A stretch of DNA of 40,285 nt from Candidatus Obscuribacterales bacterium (GTDB lineage: Bacteria > Cyanobacteriota > Vampirovibrionia > Obscuribacterales > Obscuribacteraceae): the NCBI GenBank assembly GCA_021732565.1, contig JAKFUT010000019.1, positions 1 through 40,285 on the forward strand, written 5' to 3'. The notes beneath the pieces are model-generated. The model searched no databases, was not told the DNA's origin, and worked only from the letters and a program-made list of their open reading frames with translations. Shown one piece after another: positions 1-8,137 of the stretch. The position numbers were made by a program, and so were the translations under genes. Each line of letters begins with the position of its first letter. Position 1 is the first letter of the stretch.

Positions 1-135
1 GGCTAATGGTACGAGGTTGAACGAAATCGATGGAGGAAGAGGAGAATTCTGCCTGGTTCGCCACTGGTTGTTTCGCCTTAATTTTATAGTGTCTGAGTGC
101 TGGTATTATTGCTCCGTCAATTCCTGGAAAAAATT

Positions 136-330
136 ATGAACAGCGACGAAGAAAGAGATTTGCACAGTGAGTGTTGGAAAGTAATTATTCGGGTAAACGC
201 AATAATTGCCGGTCTGGAAAAGAACAAACAACGCCGTCAGCAGCCAAACATTGACGAACTGCTTGGAGCGCTTGTTTTAGTCAATCAGTCTCTGGTGAAT
301 TTGGGCGCTCATTTCGGTGTCTCTATCTAG
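136..330 (+). CDS. Small hypothetical protein, 64 aa
   Basis: I do not recognise this protein. The open frame extends upstream to 97, but I chose the ATG at 136 because GGA at 126-128 sits about seven bases before it and the upstream residues look non-native. The product is hydrophilic and probably helical, begins MNSDEERDLHSE, and has no membrane segment or Cys motif. It stands alone upstream of a convergent stress-protein gene. Its reading frame is plausible in codon use, but its reality rests only on length and start context. Confidence 0.4.
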   Translation: MNSDEERDLHSECWKVIIRVNAIIAGLEKNKQRRQQPNIDELLGALVLVNQSLVNLGAHFGVSI

Positions 331-526
331 TTTGCGATGCGCCGCCCGCAAAAATGTCTGTGCTGTGTGCTCACCGGAGATCCGTATTTAGCGCACCAGG
401 GGATCTTTTCCCGGTAACTCCTCTGAGAACAGTTGCTCTACAGAGGCGTCACGACGCGAAACTTAGTGTGCAGGCAAGGAAAACCAGGCACGACCTAAAT
501 CGGAATCTTAGATGCGAACGGACCTT

Positions 527-1558
527 TTACGCGGAAGGCGGAGTTGCTTGGGCGGGGCTCTGTGCCGGGGGTGCGGGCGGAGTGGGTTTCAAATGCGGAT
601 TGCGCACTACCAGCACCGAACATGGTGCGTGCAAGGCCGTTGCCTTTGAAACGCTGCCGAGAACAAATTCCACAAAGCCTCTATGGCCGTGTGAACCGAC
701 GATGATCATATCGGCAGGCCATTCACGTGCATAGTTCAAAACGCGATCCTTTGCGTACCCGTCTAGGAGCTCCATTGAAATTTCCGCCTCAGGAAATGCT
801 TCCTTCAACTTTGAAATTGCATCTTCCAGTACCTTGGTCGCGTTTGCTTTCTCTGCGGTCACGGTCTTTCGAACAAGTTCGGAAAAGTCTTCATTTCCCG
901 TTCCTTCCCAGGGACCAAGCCCGGAGTAAGCTTGAAACGGAAGTGGCTCCACTGCGGTAATTACTCGGAATCGCGCACCATCGGGCCATCGTCTTGAAAG
1001 AACTTCAGCCATAACATCCCGGGAACCATTCGAATCGTCGAGCGCGATCAAATATTTGTCTTCTTCAATGGTCTCATTATGTTCAATTTCGCTGACCAGG
1101 GCAGAAATGCTCGTTGCACGTAAAATTTCCACAGGACAAGGCGCATGCGACAAAACATATTCCGGCACGCTGCCAAAGAGAAATTCGCCACTGTCGTTGC
1201 GTCCATGCGCTCCAAGCACGATGGTGTCACAGTCCCAGCTTTTCGCTTCAGCAACAATCTTTTCCCCGGGACGACCTTCCAGCAGATGCGATGAAACCTT
1301 GTCGTTTCCGAATTTCTTTTGCAGCCGCTCGGAATATTTAACCAGCAGATCCTTTGCGTCCTCCGCTAATTGCCCGTGCGCTTTGCGCGTCATGTTGTCG
1401 ACGCCGAGAATGCCAACGACTCTATTTAGCAGATCGTGTAGCGGCGGGATGACCGTAATGATACGCACTTCAGTGCCCTCTTCCCATGGGCGATAAAGCA
1501 CAACCTCCAACGCTGCTTCCGCCGTAGGAAATCCATCTGTGCACAGAAGAACCTTCAT
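527..1558 (-). CDS. Tandem-domain universal stress protein (UspA family), 343 aa
   Basis: Two Usp domains lie in one chain, roughly residues 1-150 and 165-320. Each ends with the family's ATP-binding signature: GAHGRNDSGEF followed by GSVPEYV in the first, and GSHGHRGFVEF followed by GSVSKAT in the second, so both halves look able to bind nucleotide. The N terminus (MKVLLCTDG) is typical of the first Usp strand. A Pro/Ala-rich tail of about 20 residues follows the second domain. The start is secure: AGGAGGAAAAGG lies directly before the ATG, a near-ideal ribosome binding site. Such double-Usp proteins are cytoplasmic and usually linked to energy or oxygen stress. The exact role here is inference. 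It is followed at its 5' side by metG on the same strand, 115 bases away. Confidence 0.93.
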   Translation of the reverse strand: MKVLLCTDGFPTAEAALEVVLYRPWEEGTEVRIITVIPPLHDLLNRVVGILGVDNMTRKAHGQLAEDAKDLLVKYSERLQKKFGNDKVSSHLLEGRPGEKIVAEAKSWDCDTIVLGAHGRNDSGEFLFGSVPEYVLSHAPCPVEILRATSISALVSEIEHNETIEEDKYLIALDDSNGSRDVMAEVLSRRWPDGARFRVITAVEPLPFQAYSGLGPWEGTGNEDFSELVRKTVTAEKANATKVLEDAISKLKEAFPEAEISMELLDGYAKDRVLNYAREWPADMIIVGSHGHRGFVEFVLGSVSKATALHAPCSVLVVRNPHLKPTPPAPPAQSPAQATPPSA

Positions 1559-1673
1559 CCTTTTCCTCCTAACGAATCGCCCTCAGGCTTGTCTGCTACT
1601 TCGGACTTTTAAATGGCCAACTTGCGGGCTCCACCAGCGGTGCAATGATTAATCACCGAGGCGAAGTGCTGTT

Positions 1674-3233
1674 CTATGCCGTGGGCACCGGCGCCGGGTT
1701 CTCCGTGAGTTCGTCGAGTTTTTCAAAAACGCGCCCCTTGTTGCGTATCTTTTGACCCGCCAAAATGGGATCCGTGAACTCAGAAGATCTGAAAATTACA
1801 GATTCAATATTGCTATCGAACCCTAACTGATCCCAAATGCCAGCGCAGAGCCGCGGCGTGATTGGCGAGAGCAATATGGCAATCCGTTTCAGCATTGTCA
1901 TGGCAGTGACAAGTACCTGGCCGCCTTCTTCTAACTTCCCTTCCTTCAAAAGTTTCCAGGGCTCTCGCTCACTGAGCAGTTTATTTCCTTTATCAACTAT
2001 TTCAAAAATTGAGCGAATCGCCTTAGCAAACTCAAACTCATCCATAAATGTTCGGAATTCCGCGGTGTCTTTTTCCAGAGCATCCAGCACCCCTTGCTCT
2101 ATAGAGACAGCTGGCACGGTTCCTTCAAAATGAGTATCGAGCAATTTCACCACTCGATTGAGAAGGTTACCCACGCCCATGGCAAGATGCTTGTTCACCG
2201 TGGCGACCATATCCGCGCGTGAAAAGTCACCGTCTTGATCGAAAGTATTCGCTGCGAACAAGAAATAGCGTATGGCATCAGGGCCGTAAGTTTCCGCAAG
2301 GTAGACCGGGTCGAGAACGTTGCCGAGGCTCTTGCTCATCTTCTGGCCTTCAACGGTGATGAAACCATGACCGAACACCAGTTTAGGAAGCGGCAAATCC
2401 GCCGACATCAACATCGCCGGCCAGTAAATTGCATGAAACTTGGTGATGTCTTTACCAATTAGATGCAAGTCCGCAGGCCAGAATGTATTCCACGCTTCTT
2501 CGTCACTTTGAAATCCGACACCGGTAATGTAATTGGTCAGCGCATCAACCCAAACATAAATTACATGATCGGGATCGTCCGGAACGGGAATTCCCCAGGT
2601 CAAGGACTTACGTGAACGGGTAATACTGAAGTCTCCCAGTTCAGGGTCGTCAAGTTGATTGATGACCTCACGCCTCCGACCGTCTGGCTTCACATGACAC
2701 TCAGCTTCCTGCAGCCATGCGCGTAACGGTTCCTTATACTTGGTCAGCCGGAAGAAATAGTTTTCTTCTTCGGAGTGTTGCGGCGGGCGTTGATGGTTTG
2801 GACATTTCCCGTCAACTAAATCGGTCTCTCGAAGATAATCTTCGCAACCGTCACAATAAAGGCCTGCGTACTTACCTTTATATACGTCGCCTTTGGCACG
2901 CATTCTACGGAAAACTTCCTGTACAACCTTTTTGTGACGTTCTTCAGTGGTGCGAATGAAGTCGTCGTTTGAAATAAGTAGCCGACGCCAGGCTTCTTTG
3001 AACTTGGAAGAGGTTTCATCCACGAAGGCAAGCGGAGATTCAAAACCTGCTGCCAGCGCGGCTTTCTCAACCTTCGACCCGTGCTCGTCGGTCCCAGTGA
3101 GAAAAAATACCTTCTTACCCGTGAGCCTTTGATACCGCGCGATTATGTCAGCCGCGATTTTCTCGTACGCGTGACCGATATGCGGCGGGGCATTGGCGTA
3201 GTCAATAGCAGTCGTTACGTAGTATTTCTCCAT
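1674..3233 (-). CDS. metG: Methionyl-tRNA synthetase
   Basis: This class I aminoacyl-tRNA synthetase charges tRNA-Met with methionine (EC 6.1.1.10) in the cytoplasm. The HIGH motif is at residues 18-21 (PPHIGHAY) and KMSKS at 297-301 (GQKMSKSLGN). A zinc knuckle is visible as CDGC (126, 129) paired with CPNH (Cys143, His146), so one ligand is His. The anticodon-binding helical domain fills the C terminus. At 519 aa it is the short form without the C-terminal EMAP/tRNA-binding domain. The frame is open to 3350, but I chose the ATG at 3233 because MEKYYVTTAIDYANAPPH is the usual start of the family, and GGGAAAG lies just upstream. It is divergent from coaBC, with 244 bases between the starts. 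Confidence 0.97.
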   Translation of the reverse strand: MEKYYVTTAIDYANAPPHIGHAYEKIAADIIARYQRLTGKKVFFLTGTDEHGSKVEKAALAAGFESPLAFVDETSSKFKEAWRRLLISNDDFIRTTEERHKKVVQEVFRRMRAKGDVYKGKYAGLYCDGCEDYLRETDLVDGKCPNHQRPPQHSEEENYFFRLTKYKEPLRAWLQEAECHVKPDGRRREVINQLDDPELGDFSITRSRKSLTWGIPVPDDPDHVIYVWVDALTNYITGVGFQSDEEAWNTFWPADLHLIGKDITKFHAIYWPAMLMSADLPLPKLVFGHGFITVEGQKMSKSLGNVLDPVYLAETYGPDAIRYFLFAANTFDQDGDFSRADMVATVNKHLAMGVGNLLNRVVKLLDTHFEGTVPAVSIEQGVLDALEKDTAEFRTFMDEFEFAKAIRSIFEIVDKGNKLLSEREPWKLLKEGKLEEGGQVLVTAMTMLKRIAILLSPITPRLCAGIWDQLGFDSNIESVIFRSSEFTDPILAGQKIRNKGRVFEKLDELTENPAPVPTA

Positions 3234-3432
3234 GTGGCTTTCCCGAAATGCATTATTTTTGAGACGCATTGGAAATTTTACCCTGCTATCGGCTGAAATC
3301 CCTGATTCCGGGAGCACTTGGATAGATAAGTTTGAATCGGCATCCCCCAAAATCGTTCAGAAATGCATTCTCTGCTTACGGAACATTGCAAAGTGCGTCG
3401 CATCGGAGGCAGATGAGGAGCGGACTTACGTC

Positions 3433-3438
3433 TATAAT
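3433..3438 (+). promoter_or_regulatory. Possible -10 element for coaBC
   Basis: A perfect TATAAT hexamer lies 39 bases before the coaBC start codon, in the metG/coaBC divergent region. No convincing -35 hexamer is found 16-18 bases upstream, so this is a candidate only. Confidence 0.35.
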
Positions 3439-3477
3439 ATATGGGGCTTCTTTGCGAAACTTGAGAGGGCGGGGACA

Positions 3478-4731
3478 ATGAACGAAGATGACAGTTATTC
3501 AGCAACGGAGCCGGGTCCTCTTAAGAACCGAACAGTGATACTGGGGGTCTGTGGAGGAATAGCAGCCTACAAGGCTTGTGATATAGCGTCGGGGCTGAGA
3601 AAAGCCGGTGCGACAGTTCATGCGGTGATGACTCCGCATGCCACGTCATTTATAACGCCTCTCACTCTCCAGACACTCACTCGTAACGAAGTTCATGTTC
3701 ATCAGTTCGATGAAGGTGGTCATTGGAAGCCCGAACACATAGAGTTGGCACAGAAAGCCGACCTCATTCTAGTGGCTCCGGCCACGGCCAATACCATAGC
3801 CAAGCTGGCCAATGGTATCTGTGATGAACTTCTCACCACAATCATCATGGCGGCTCAGTGCCGGGTGATGCTGGCTCCAGCGATGAACCCTCATATGCTG
3901 GACCATCCCGCCACTCAATTCAATCTCGGGGTACTGCAGCACCGTATGAGGTATGAGATAATTCCGCCCGATATTGGCGAGATGGCCTGTGGAGACTACG
4001 GTGCGGGCAAGATGGCCTCCGTGGAAGGAATTCTTGCAACAGTTGCCTCTAAACTGATGGAGAGAAGCAACCTCACGGGCAAGTCCATGATTATCACTGC
4101 CGGTGGCACAAGGGAACCAATTGATCCGGTACGGTTCATCGGTAATAGATCTTCCGGCAAAATGGGCGTAGCTGTAGCTGATGCAGCTCACGCACGCGGT
4201 GCGGATGTGACACTTATTTCTACCGTACATGTTGAGCGATCGTATCCGGTGGTGGTGGTGGAAACCGCGCAGGAGATGCAGGAAGCAGTAGAAGCCGAGT
4301 TTGACACCTGTGATGCTCTGGTGATGACTGCTGCGGTAGCAGACTACAGGCCGATTGTTGTCTCTACTCATAAGATCAAGAAAACCGAATCTGAAGATCT
4401 CGTGCTTGAGTTGACCAAGAACCCGGATATTCTCGACCTGCTAGGTCGTGTTAAACGCAAAGATCAAGTTATTGTAGGTTTTGCTGCAGAATCGGAAGGA
4501 CTGTTGAGCAATGCTCAGCAAAAGCTTAAAAGAAAGCATCTGGATATGATTATTGGCAACGATATTTCGGTGCCTGATATTGGCTTCGGCAGCGATTATA
4601 ATGCCGTGGTGATTCTTACAGCGGAAGGTCAGCGTGAGAATCTGCCTCGTATGCCCAAGCGGGCCATCGCGGAACACCTTCTTGATCTGCTGGCCGCAAG
4701 ACTGGAGAACGTTCAGAAGGCTCCCGTCTGA
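3478..4731 (+). CDS. coaBC: Bifunctional phosphopantothenoylcysteine synthetase/decarboxylase (CoaBC, Dfp)
   Basis: It catalyses two successive steps of coenzyme A synthesis: joining cysteine to 4'-phosphopantothenate (CoaB, C-terminal) and decarboxylating the product to phosphopantetheine (CoaC, N-terminal flavoprotein). CoaC signatures are GGIAAYK (26-32), the active-site His in PEHIEL (His87), PAMNPHM (134-140) and the flap GEMACGDYGAGKM with Cys171. CoaB signatures are TAGGTREPIDPVRFIGNRSS (from 207), AAVADYRP and the KIKK loop near 299-302. All key residues are present, so it should be active. The frame is open from 3232, but I chose the ATG at 3478, preceded by GAGAGGGCGGGG, because upstream residues match nothing in the family. 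Length is 417 aa, normal for the family. Confidence 0.97.
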   Translation: MNEDDSYSATEPGPLKNRTVILGVCGGIAAYKACDIASGLRKAGATVHAVMTPHATSFITPLTLQTLTRNEVHVHQFDEGGHWKPEHIELAQKADLILVAPATANTIAKLANGICDELLTTIIMAAQCRVMLAPAMNPHMLDHPATQFNLGVLQHRMRYEIIPPDIGEMACGDYGAGKMASVEGILATVASKLMERSNLTGKSMIITAGGTREPIDPVRFIGNRSSGKMGVAVADAAHARGADVTLISTVHVERSYPVVVVETAQEMQEAVEAEFDTCDALVMTAAVADYRPIVVSTHKIKKTESEDLVLELTKNPDILDLLGRVKRKDQVIVGFAAESEGLLSNAQQKLKRKHLDMIIGNDISVPDIGFGSDYNAVVILTAEGQRENLPRMPKRAIAEHLLDLLAARLENVQKAPV

Positions 4732-4765
4732 CAGAGGAGTTCCCTGAGATTTCAACTCAGCCAAA

Positions 4766-4774
4766 TGATATACT
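4766..4774 (+). promoter_or_regulatory. Possible extended -10 promoter for the YtxH cluster
   Basis: TGATATACT fits the extended -10 pattern (TGn followed by TATACT), 70 bases before the first YtxH start codon. No -35 match is seen, as is common for extended -10 promoters. It would let the cluster be transcribed separately from coaBC. Confidence 0.35.
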
Positions 4775-4844
4775 CCATACTTGGCGTCATGTTTGTTCTG
4801 AGAATACCGGAGTGGATTGCTCCGACCTGAGGGAGAATACTGCA

Positions 4845-5210
4845 ATGGGCAAAAATTCCTATTCGTACACGAATGAAGATTCCGGCTACGGATTCGCTTC
4901 GTGGTTCGCCGGTCTTGTTCTCGGAGCTGTTGGCGGCCTGACCATCGGACTCTTGACCGCCCCAAAACCAGGTCGCGAGCTGCGCGGAGAAATTGGCGAG
5001 AAAGCCCGGCAGCTGCCGGAACGGGTCAGTGAGCTTGTGGATGACACACTGGATTTATATGCATCTGGTGTGAACTACGCGCAACTGGCGGTGGAAGAGC
5101 AAACCATGCGTGTAAAACGGGCGGTGGCGGCGGGTAAGCTGGCTGCAGCCAAGAAACGCGAAGAACTCGATTACAGCAGTTCAACAGTATTACCATTCCA
5201 GCACCATTAG
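4845..5210 (+). CDS. YtxH-like small membrane protein, 121 aa
   Basis: The N-terminal half carries the YtxH hallmark: a glycine-rich hydrophobic helix (residues about 20-40, GLVLGAVGGLTIGLLTAPKP) ending in APKPGRELR, followed by a charged helical region. YtxH proteins are small envelope-associated proteins whose role is poorly defined and often stress-linked. The ATG at 4845 was chosen because GGGAG lies upstream at about nine bases; the frame extends to 4812. It is the first of three small genes with similar layout (one helix then a long helical tail), suggesting they act together. The specific function is unknown. Confidence 0.8.
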   Translation: MGKNSYSYTNEDSGYGFASWFAGLVLGAVGGLTIGLLTAPKPGRELRGEIGEKARQLPERVSELVDDTLDLYASGVNYAQLAVEEQTMRVKRAVAAGKLAAAKKREELDYSSSTVLPFQHH

Positions 5211-5225
5211 AAAGGCCTTGCTAAC

Positions 5226-5621
5226 GTGGATTACAATACAGCCATCAACACTGTAGTAGCCTGTGCCCTTGCCTTCCTTGCATTCTCTGTGACCGCCCTG
5301 TTCTGGCAAGCAGTACCGCTTCTCAATCAGCTGTTGGCAACAGCAAATTCTTGCAAAGCTCTTTTACAGACCATCGAGAAAGAGGTTGAGCCCACGGCCA
5401 AGGAACTGCGAGAGTTGATGCATGGTGTGAACCAGTTGCGAGCTATCACGGTGGATCGGGTGGTAGACGTAGGGGCGAAAGTCGAAGACGCAACCCGCGA
5501 TATGTCAACCGTTGTAACTACCGCCAAGAAAGAGTCTACAGTCATCGGACATGGTTTGTGGGCTGGAATACGGTCTTATTTGAGAGGAAGAGAAAGTAGT
5601 AGGAACGAGGAGACCAGATAG
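5226..5621 (+). CDS. DUF948-like membrane-anchored coiled-coil protein, 131 aa
   Basis: A GTG start at 5226 follows AAAGG by ten bases, and the gene begins 15 bases after the upstream YtxH gene stops. Residues about 7-30 form one transmembrane helix. The remainder is a long amphipathic helical region (EKEVEPTAKELRELMHGVNQ, then further heptad-like stretches), matching the general form of DUF948 proteins: N-terminal anchor with an extended helix facing the cytoplasm or periplasm. The tail is basic (SYLRGRESSRNEETR). It sits between two YtxH genes. DUF948 and YtxH are often neighbours in Gram-positive bacteria, so a shared envelope role is likely, but no activity is known. Confidence 0.75.
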   Translation: MDYNTAINTVVACALAFLAFSVTALFWQAVPLLNQLLATANSCKALLQTIEKEVEPTAKELRELMHGVNQLRAITVDRVVDVGAKVEDATRDMSTVVTTAKKESTVIGHGLWAGIRSYLRGRESSRNEETR

Positions 5622-5678
5622 TCGGCGATGACGCGACGGGTCATCAGTGTGGCTATAACGGACGGCGACGGAGAAAAC

Positions 5679-6032
5679 ATGATGTCTAACTCAACGAGTA
5701 GATTTTTTGAAGGCTTGCTTCTTGGTGGAATTCTAGGAGCAATTGTGGGGGTTCTGTTTGCTCCGAAATCAGGAAGGGAGATGCGTAAGCATCTTGCAGA
5801 CAGTTCCGATGAGATCCGCAAGACTGCCAGCACCGGAATTTCTGACATGAAAGACCGTACAGAACAGGCTCTGCAAGATTTTCAGTCGAAAAGTGACACG
5901 GTGCTCAAGCAAGCCACACGGCAGTTTGAAGAGACAAGGGACCAGTTGTCCACAAAAATCCAAGAGATGCGCAGTACTGGCGGGAAGCCGATAACCGCCG
6001 ATTCTGAACCGGAAGCTGCGCAGCATATGTAA
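5679..6032 (+). CDS. Second YtxH-domain protein, 117 aa
   Basis: A glycine-rich membrane helix (FFEGLLLGGILGAIVGVLFA) runs straight into the YtxH signature FAPKSGREMRKHL, then a predicted helix rich in Lys, Asp, Gln and Thr. It is closer to the classic YtxH consensus than the gene two upstream. The ATG at 5679 (an ATGATG pair) was preferred to 5628 because CGGAG precedes it at good spacing. It ends the three-gene YtxH/DUF948/YtxH group. The N-terminal helix would anchor it in the membrane, and the function is unknown. Confidence 0.82.
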   Translation: MMSNSTSRFFEGLLLGGILGAIVGVLFAPKSGREMRKHLADSSDEIRKTASTGISDMKDRTEQALQDFQSKSDTVLKQATRQFEETRDQLSTKIQEMRSTGGKPITADSEPEAAQHM

Positions 6033-6212
6033 ATTCGGGCGGTTACTGCACAGAAGCGTTCTCGGCGGCGACCCCGGAACCCCGGAAAGATCGGACAACG
6101 GCAACAAAATCCGTCACAACACAAGGAACCGCTCGGCACCGAGTTCTTAGCTCCCGGTGTGGCTAGAAAGGTGCCAGGTTGGCCTTGAATAATTCAGTGA
6201 GCTCAAAGAGTC

Positions 6213-6434
6213 ATGGTGGCAAAGAAAAATTGTCCTGATTGTGACAAACCATTGCAAATGGGGCGAGTTCAAGGCTACGGAGATATTTCCAATCAGCCCT
6301 ATTGGGAAAGTACTGAAAAGATTGTTACCCCTAAATTATTCGGTTTTGTCGATGAGAAGCCGGCGATCAGCGCACATAGCGTATTTGCCTATAGATGCGC
6401 CGATTGCGGATTTTTGCAATGGTATGCAAAGTAA
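6213..6434 (+). CDS. Small zinc-ribbon protein, 73 aa
   Basis: Two Cys pairs, CPDC near residue 7 and CADC near residue 62, form a probable four-Cys zinc ribbon. The pattern (CPxCxKPLQMGRVQG, a central Trp, then YRCADCGFLQWYA) resembles small DUF6487-like proteins. The ATG at 6213 has only a weak upstream AAAGAG. It is monocistronic, 180 bases after the YtxH group. The role is unknown; such ribbons bind nucleic acid or protein partners, and nothing here decides between them. Confidence 0.7.
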   Translation: MVAKKNCPDCDKPLQMGRVQGYGDISNQPYWESTEKIVTPKLFGFVDEKPAISAHSVFAYRCADCGFLQWYAK

Positions 6435-6651
6435 GCGGTGAGCGCTTATTCAAAGCGACTGTGGCTTGGTCAAAGTTTTTATTCGTGGATAGTTAAACCC
6501 GAGCCTCCATCCCGTACTAAGACACCTGTGCTTATAGCGGTTATCTTTTCAAGAATCGCCAAACCGCCCGGCCGCGCTTGAATGTCGGTGCCGTTCCCAC
6601 CTTACTCAAGTTCCATCGCCGGCTGTCTGGCAAGGCGGGCAACAAATTAAT

Positions 6652-6669
6652 CAGTCGAATCGTCGACTG
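6652..6669. repeat. Perfect inverted repeat, 7-base arms
   Basis: CAGTCGA and TCGACTG flank a four-base ATCG centre. It overlaps the start of the first copy of the duplicated element. It could be an operator or a small hairpin; there is no T tract to make it a terminator. Confidence 0.5.
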
Positions 6670-6720
6670 GTGCTGCTCTTCTGTATGTACATCTGTATTC
6701 AAGAAACACCGCGGTAGCCA
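6657..6720 (+). repeat. Degenerate direct repeat, copy A
   Basis: Matches 6974-7041 with only scattered substitutions and short gaps: both start GAATCGTCG, share GTGCT, CTGTATT and AGAAA/TGAAA blocks, and end in GTAGCC. By eye about three quarters of positions agree. A shorter upstream match (6559-6588 against 6923-6953, ending in TGAATGT) suggests a larger duplicated unit. Confidence 0.6.
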
Positions 6721-6929
6721 TAGTAGAGAACTGACTCAAATCCTTCAATTCAGTGCGTTTCGGGATGTGGTTGTTAAGGGGCACCGGGCACGCATGGTGG
6801 ATATTTTCATAGTGAGCGATATGCGTGACGCCTCACTCAATTGCTCTGCCATCAGGGTGGTGGGCGTTCACATCTGTTGAAATGTATTGCGGGGCAACCC
6901 CGGTTATGCCTGCCTAAAAACTCCAAAAC

Positions 6930-6944
6930 GGCGCCACCGGCGCC
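6930..6944. repeat. GC-rich hairpin
   Basis: GGCGCC, a three-base ACC loop, and GGCGCC again form a strong short stem. No T run follows, so it is not a standard terminator. Confidence 0.45.
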
Positions 6945-6973
6945 TGAATGTTCGCCACGTAATGAATTCACTT

Positions 6974-7041
6974 GAATCGTCGCACTTGTGCTCCTCTGGT
7001 GTATGGTGTATCTGTATTTCATGAAATAAGGCGCTGTAGCC
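6974..7041 (+). repeat. Degenerate direct repeat, copy B
   Basis: Second copy of the element at 6657-6720. It ends 69 bases before the rluB-like start codon and contains the perfect palindrome at 7015-7028, which copy A has only in half. Confidence 0.6.
7015..7028. promoter_or_regulatory. Perfect 14-base palindrome, possible operator
   Basis: TATTTCATGAAATA reads the same on both strands. It lies just upstream of an AT-rich TATTAT stretch (7044-7049) and 82 bases before the rluB-like start, a suitable place for a repressor or activator site. No known regulator is assigned. Confidence 0.4.
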
Positions 7042-7110
7042 GATATTATAAAAGCTGACGTAAACTAGTGCGGTGGCGCTCAGATAGCATGGAGCAGTTA
7101 AGAGACGACT

Positions 7111-8118
7111 GTGGCCGACAGTAAACCAGAGAATGAAAACGCAGGTAAGAGCAAGGGCAAGAAATCTGCTCCGGCGGGTGGTTCAAAGCCTCGCCGACGC
7201 ATATCTGATGATGGTAGGAGTCAGTCACGTGATGATGTAGTTAGGACTCATGCCAAGCGAGGCACCACCAGTGGCGGCGCCGGCACAAATGCGGTGGATA
7301 AACTTTCTGCTCCGCAGACGCCCTCTCGCTCTCGTCGACAGCCAGTTTCGGATGCAGGAGACACAGACTTCCACGACGAGTTCCGTGCAAATAATCCGCA
7401 TTCAACCGGCTCCAATCTCCGACTCAATAGGGCGATCGCAGCCACAGGATTTTGTTCGCGCCGAAAGGCGGACGACTTCATAGCCGCACGACGAGTGAAG
7501 GTTAATGGAGTTGTGGTAGAAGATTTCAATTACGAAGTAGATCCAAAAAAAGATTCACTTTCAATTGATGGCAAGAAACTTACATGGAAGAACCACGTCT
7601 ACATAGCCTTGCACAAGCCGTCTGGAGTGGTCACGACAATGGCTGATGAACGAGGACGCAGTACCGTAATGGATTTGTTACCTCAGGAATTCAGTCATCT
7701 CCGTCCGGTCGGAAGGCTTGACATGTATTCTGAGGGGTTACTTCTCTTGACTAATGACGGAAACCTTTGCCAGAAGCTCACTCACCCCGAACATGAGATG
7801 GGAAAACTTTATCTGGTAATTGTCCGCGGCAAGGTTGCCAACAGCGATTTAACAAAACTCTCTCAGGGAATTTACTTAGAAGAAGGACTTACTTTGCCAG
7901 CCAAAGTGCGTCTTCTCAGGCGGAATGATTCGACCAGTGAATTCGAAATCACTCTGGTGGAGGGGCGAAACAGACAAATTAGACGAATGTGCTCGGCGCT
8001 GGGACTGCCGGTACTTCGCTTGGTTCGTCTTGGCATTGGTAGGATACAATTGGGTCAGATGGGTCCCGGCAAATGGCGATATTTGACTGATGCTGAAGTC
8101 GAGCTACTTTTCACCTAA
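7111..8118 (+). CDS. rluB: RsuA/RluB-family 16S/23S rRNA pseudouridine synthase
   Basis: It isomerises a uridine of ribosomal RNA to pseudouridine. An S4 RNA-binding domain (about 103-150, LRLNRAIAATGFCSRRKAD) precedes the catalytic domain, which opens with HKPSGVVTT and carries the GRLD motif with the catalytic Asp204, then TNDG. These place it in the RsuA/RluB/RluE/RluF group; RluB is the most likely match but the exact target base cannot be told. It starts at a GTG with a poor ribosome binding site. An extra N-terminal region of about 100 residues is rich in Lys, Arg, Ser and Gly and looks disordered, unlike the usual short form. The RodZ-like gene follows after 19 bases. Confidence 0.88.
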   Translation: MADSKPENENAGKSKGKKSAPAGGSKPRRRISDDGRSQSRDDVVRTHAKRGTTSGGAGTNAVDKLSAPQTPSRSRRQPVSDAGDTDFHDEFRANNPHSTGSNLRLNRAIAATGFCSRRKADDFIAARRVKVNGVVVEDFNYEVDPKKDSLSIDGKKLTWKNHVYIALHKPSGVVTTMADERGRSTVMDLLPQEFSHLRPVGRLDMYSEGLLLLTNDGNLCQKLTHPEHEMGKLYLVIVRGKVANSDLTKLSQGIYLEEGLTLPAKVRLLRRNDSTSEFEITLVEGRNRQIRRMCSALGLPVLRLVRLGIGRIQLGQMGPGKWRYLTDAEVELLFT

Positions 8119-8137
8119 AGAACAACCAGATACAGCG

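Larger units (their letters stand above)
6435..7110. other. Gene-poor region with a duplicated element
   Basis: I see no convincing gene in these 676 bases. An open frame on the plus strand (6578-6880) has unnatural composition and no ribosome binding site. The stretch instead holds two diverged copies of a roughly 65-base element, two inverted repeats and one perfect palindrome, listed separately. It probably includes the promoter of the downstream pseudouridine synthase. Confidence 0.5.

Noticed and set aside
354..734. Plus-strand open frame of 126 codons overlapping the stress protein
   Set aside because: Most of it lies opposite the well-supported Usp gene, and its composition is Arg/Cys-heavy with no ribosome binding site.
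4744..4760. Hairpin CTGAG/CTCAG after coaBC as terminator
   Set aside because: Only five base pairs and no T run follow; not a credible terminator.
6578..6880. Plus-strand frame of 100 codons in the gap before rluB
   Set aside because: No ribosome binding site or protein-like pattern; it spans one copy of the duplicated element and its inverted repeat.
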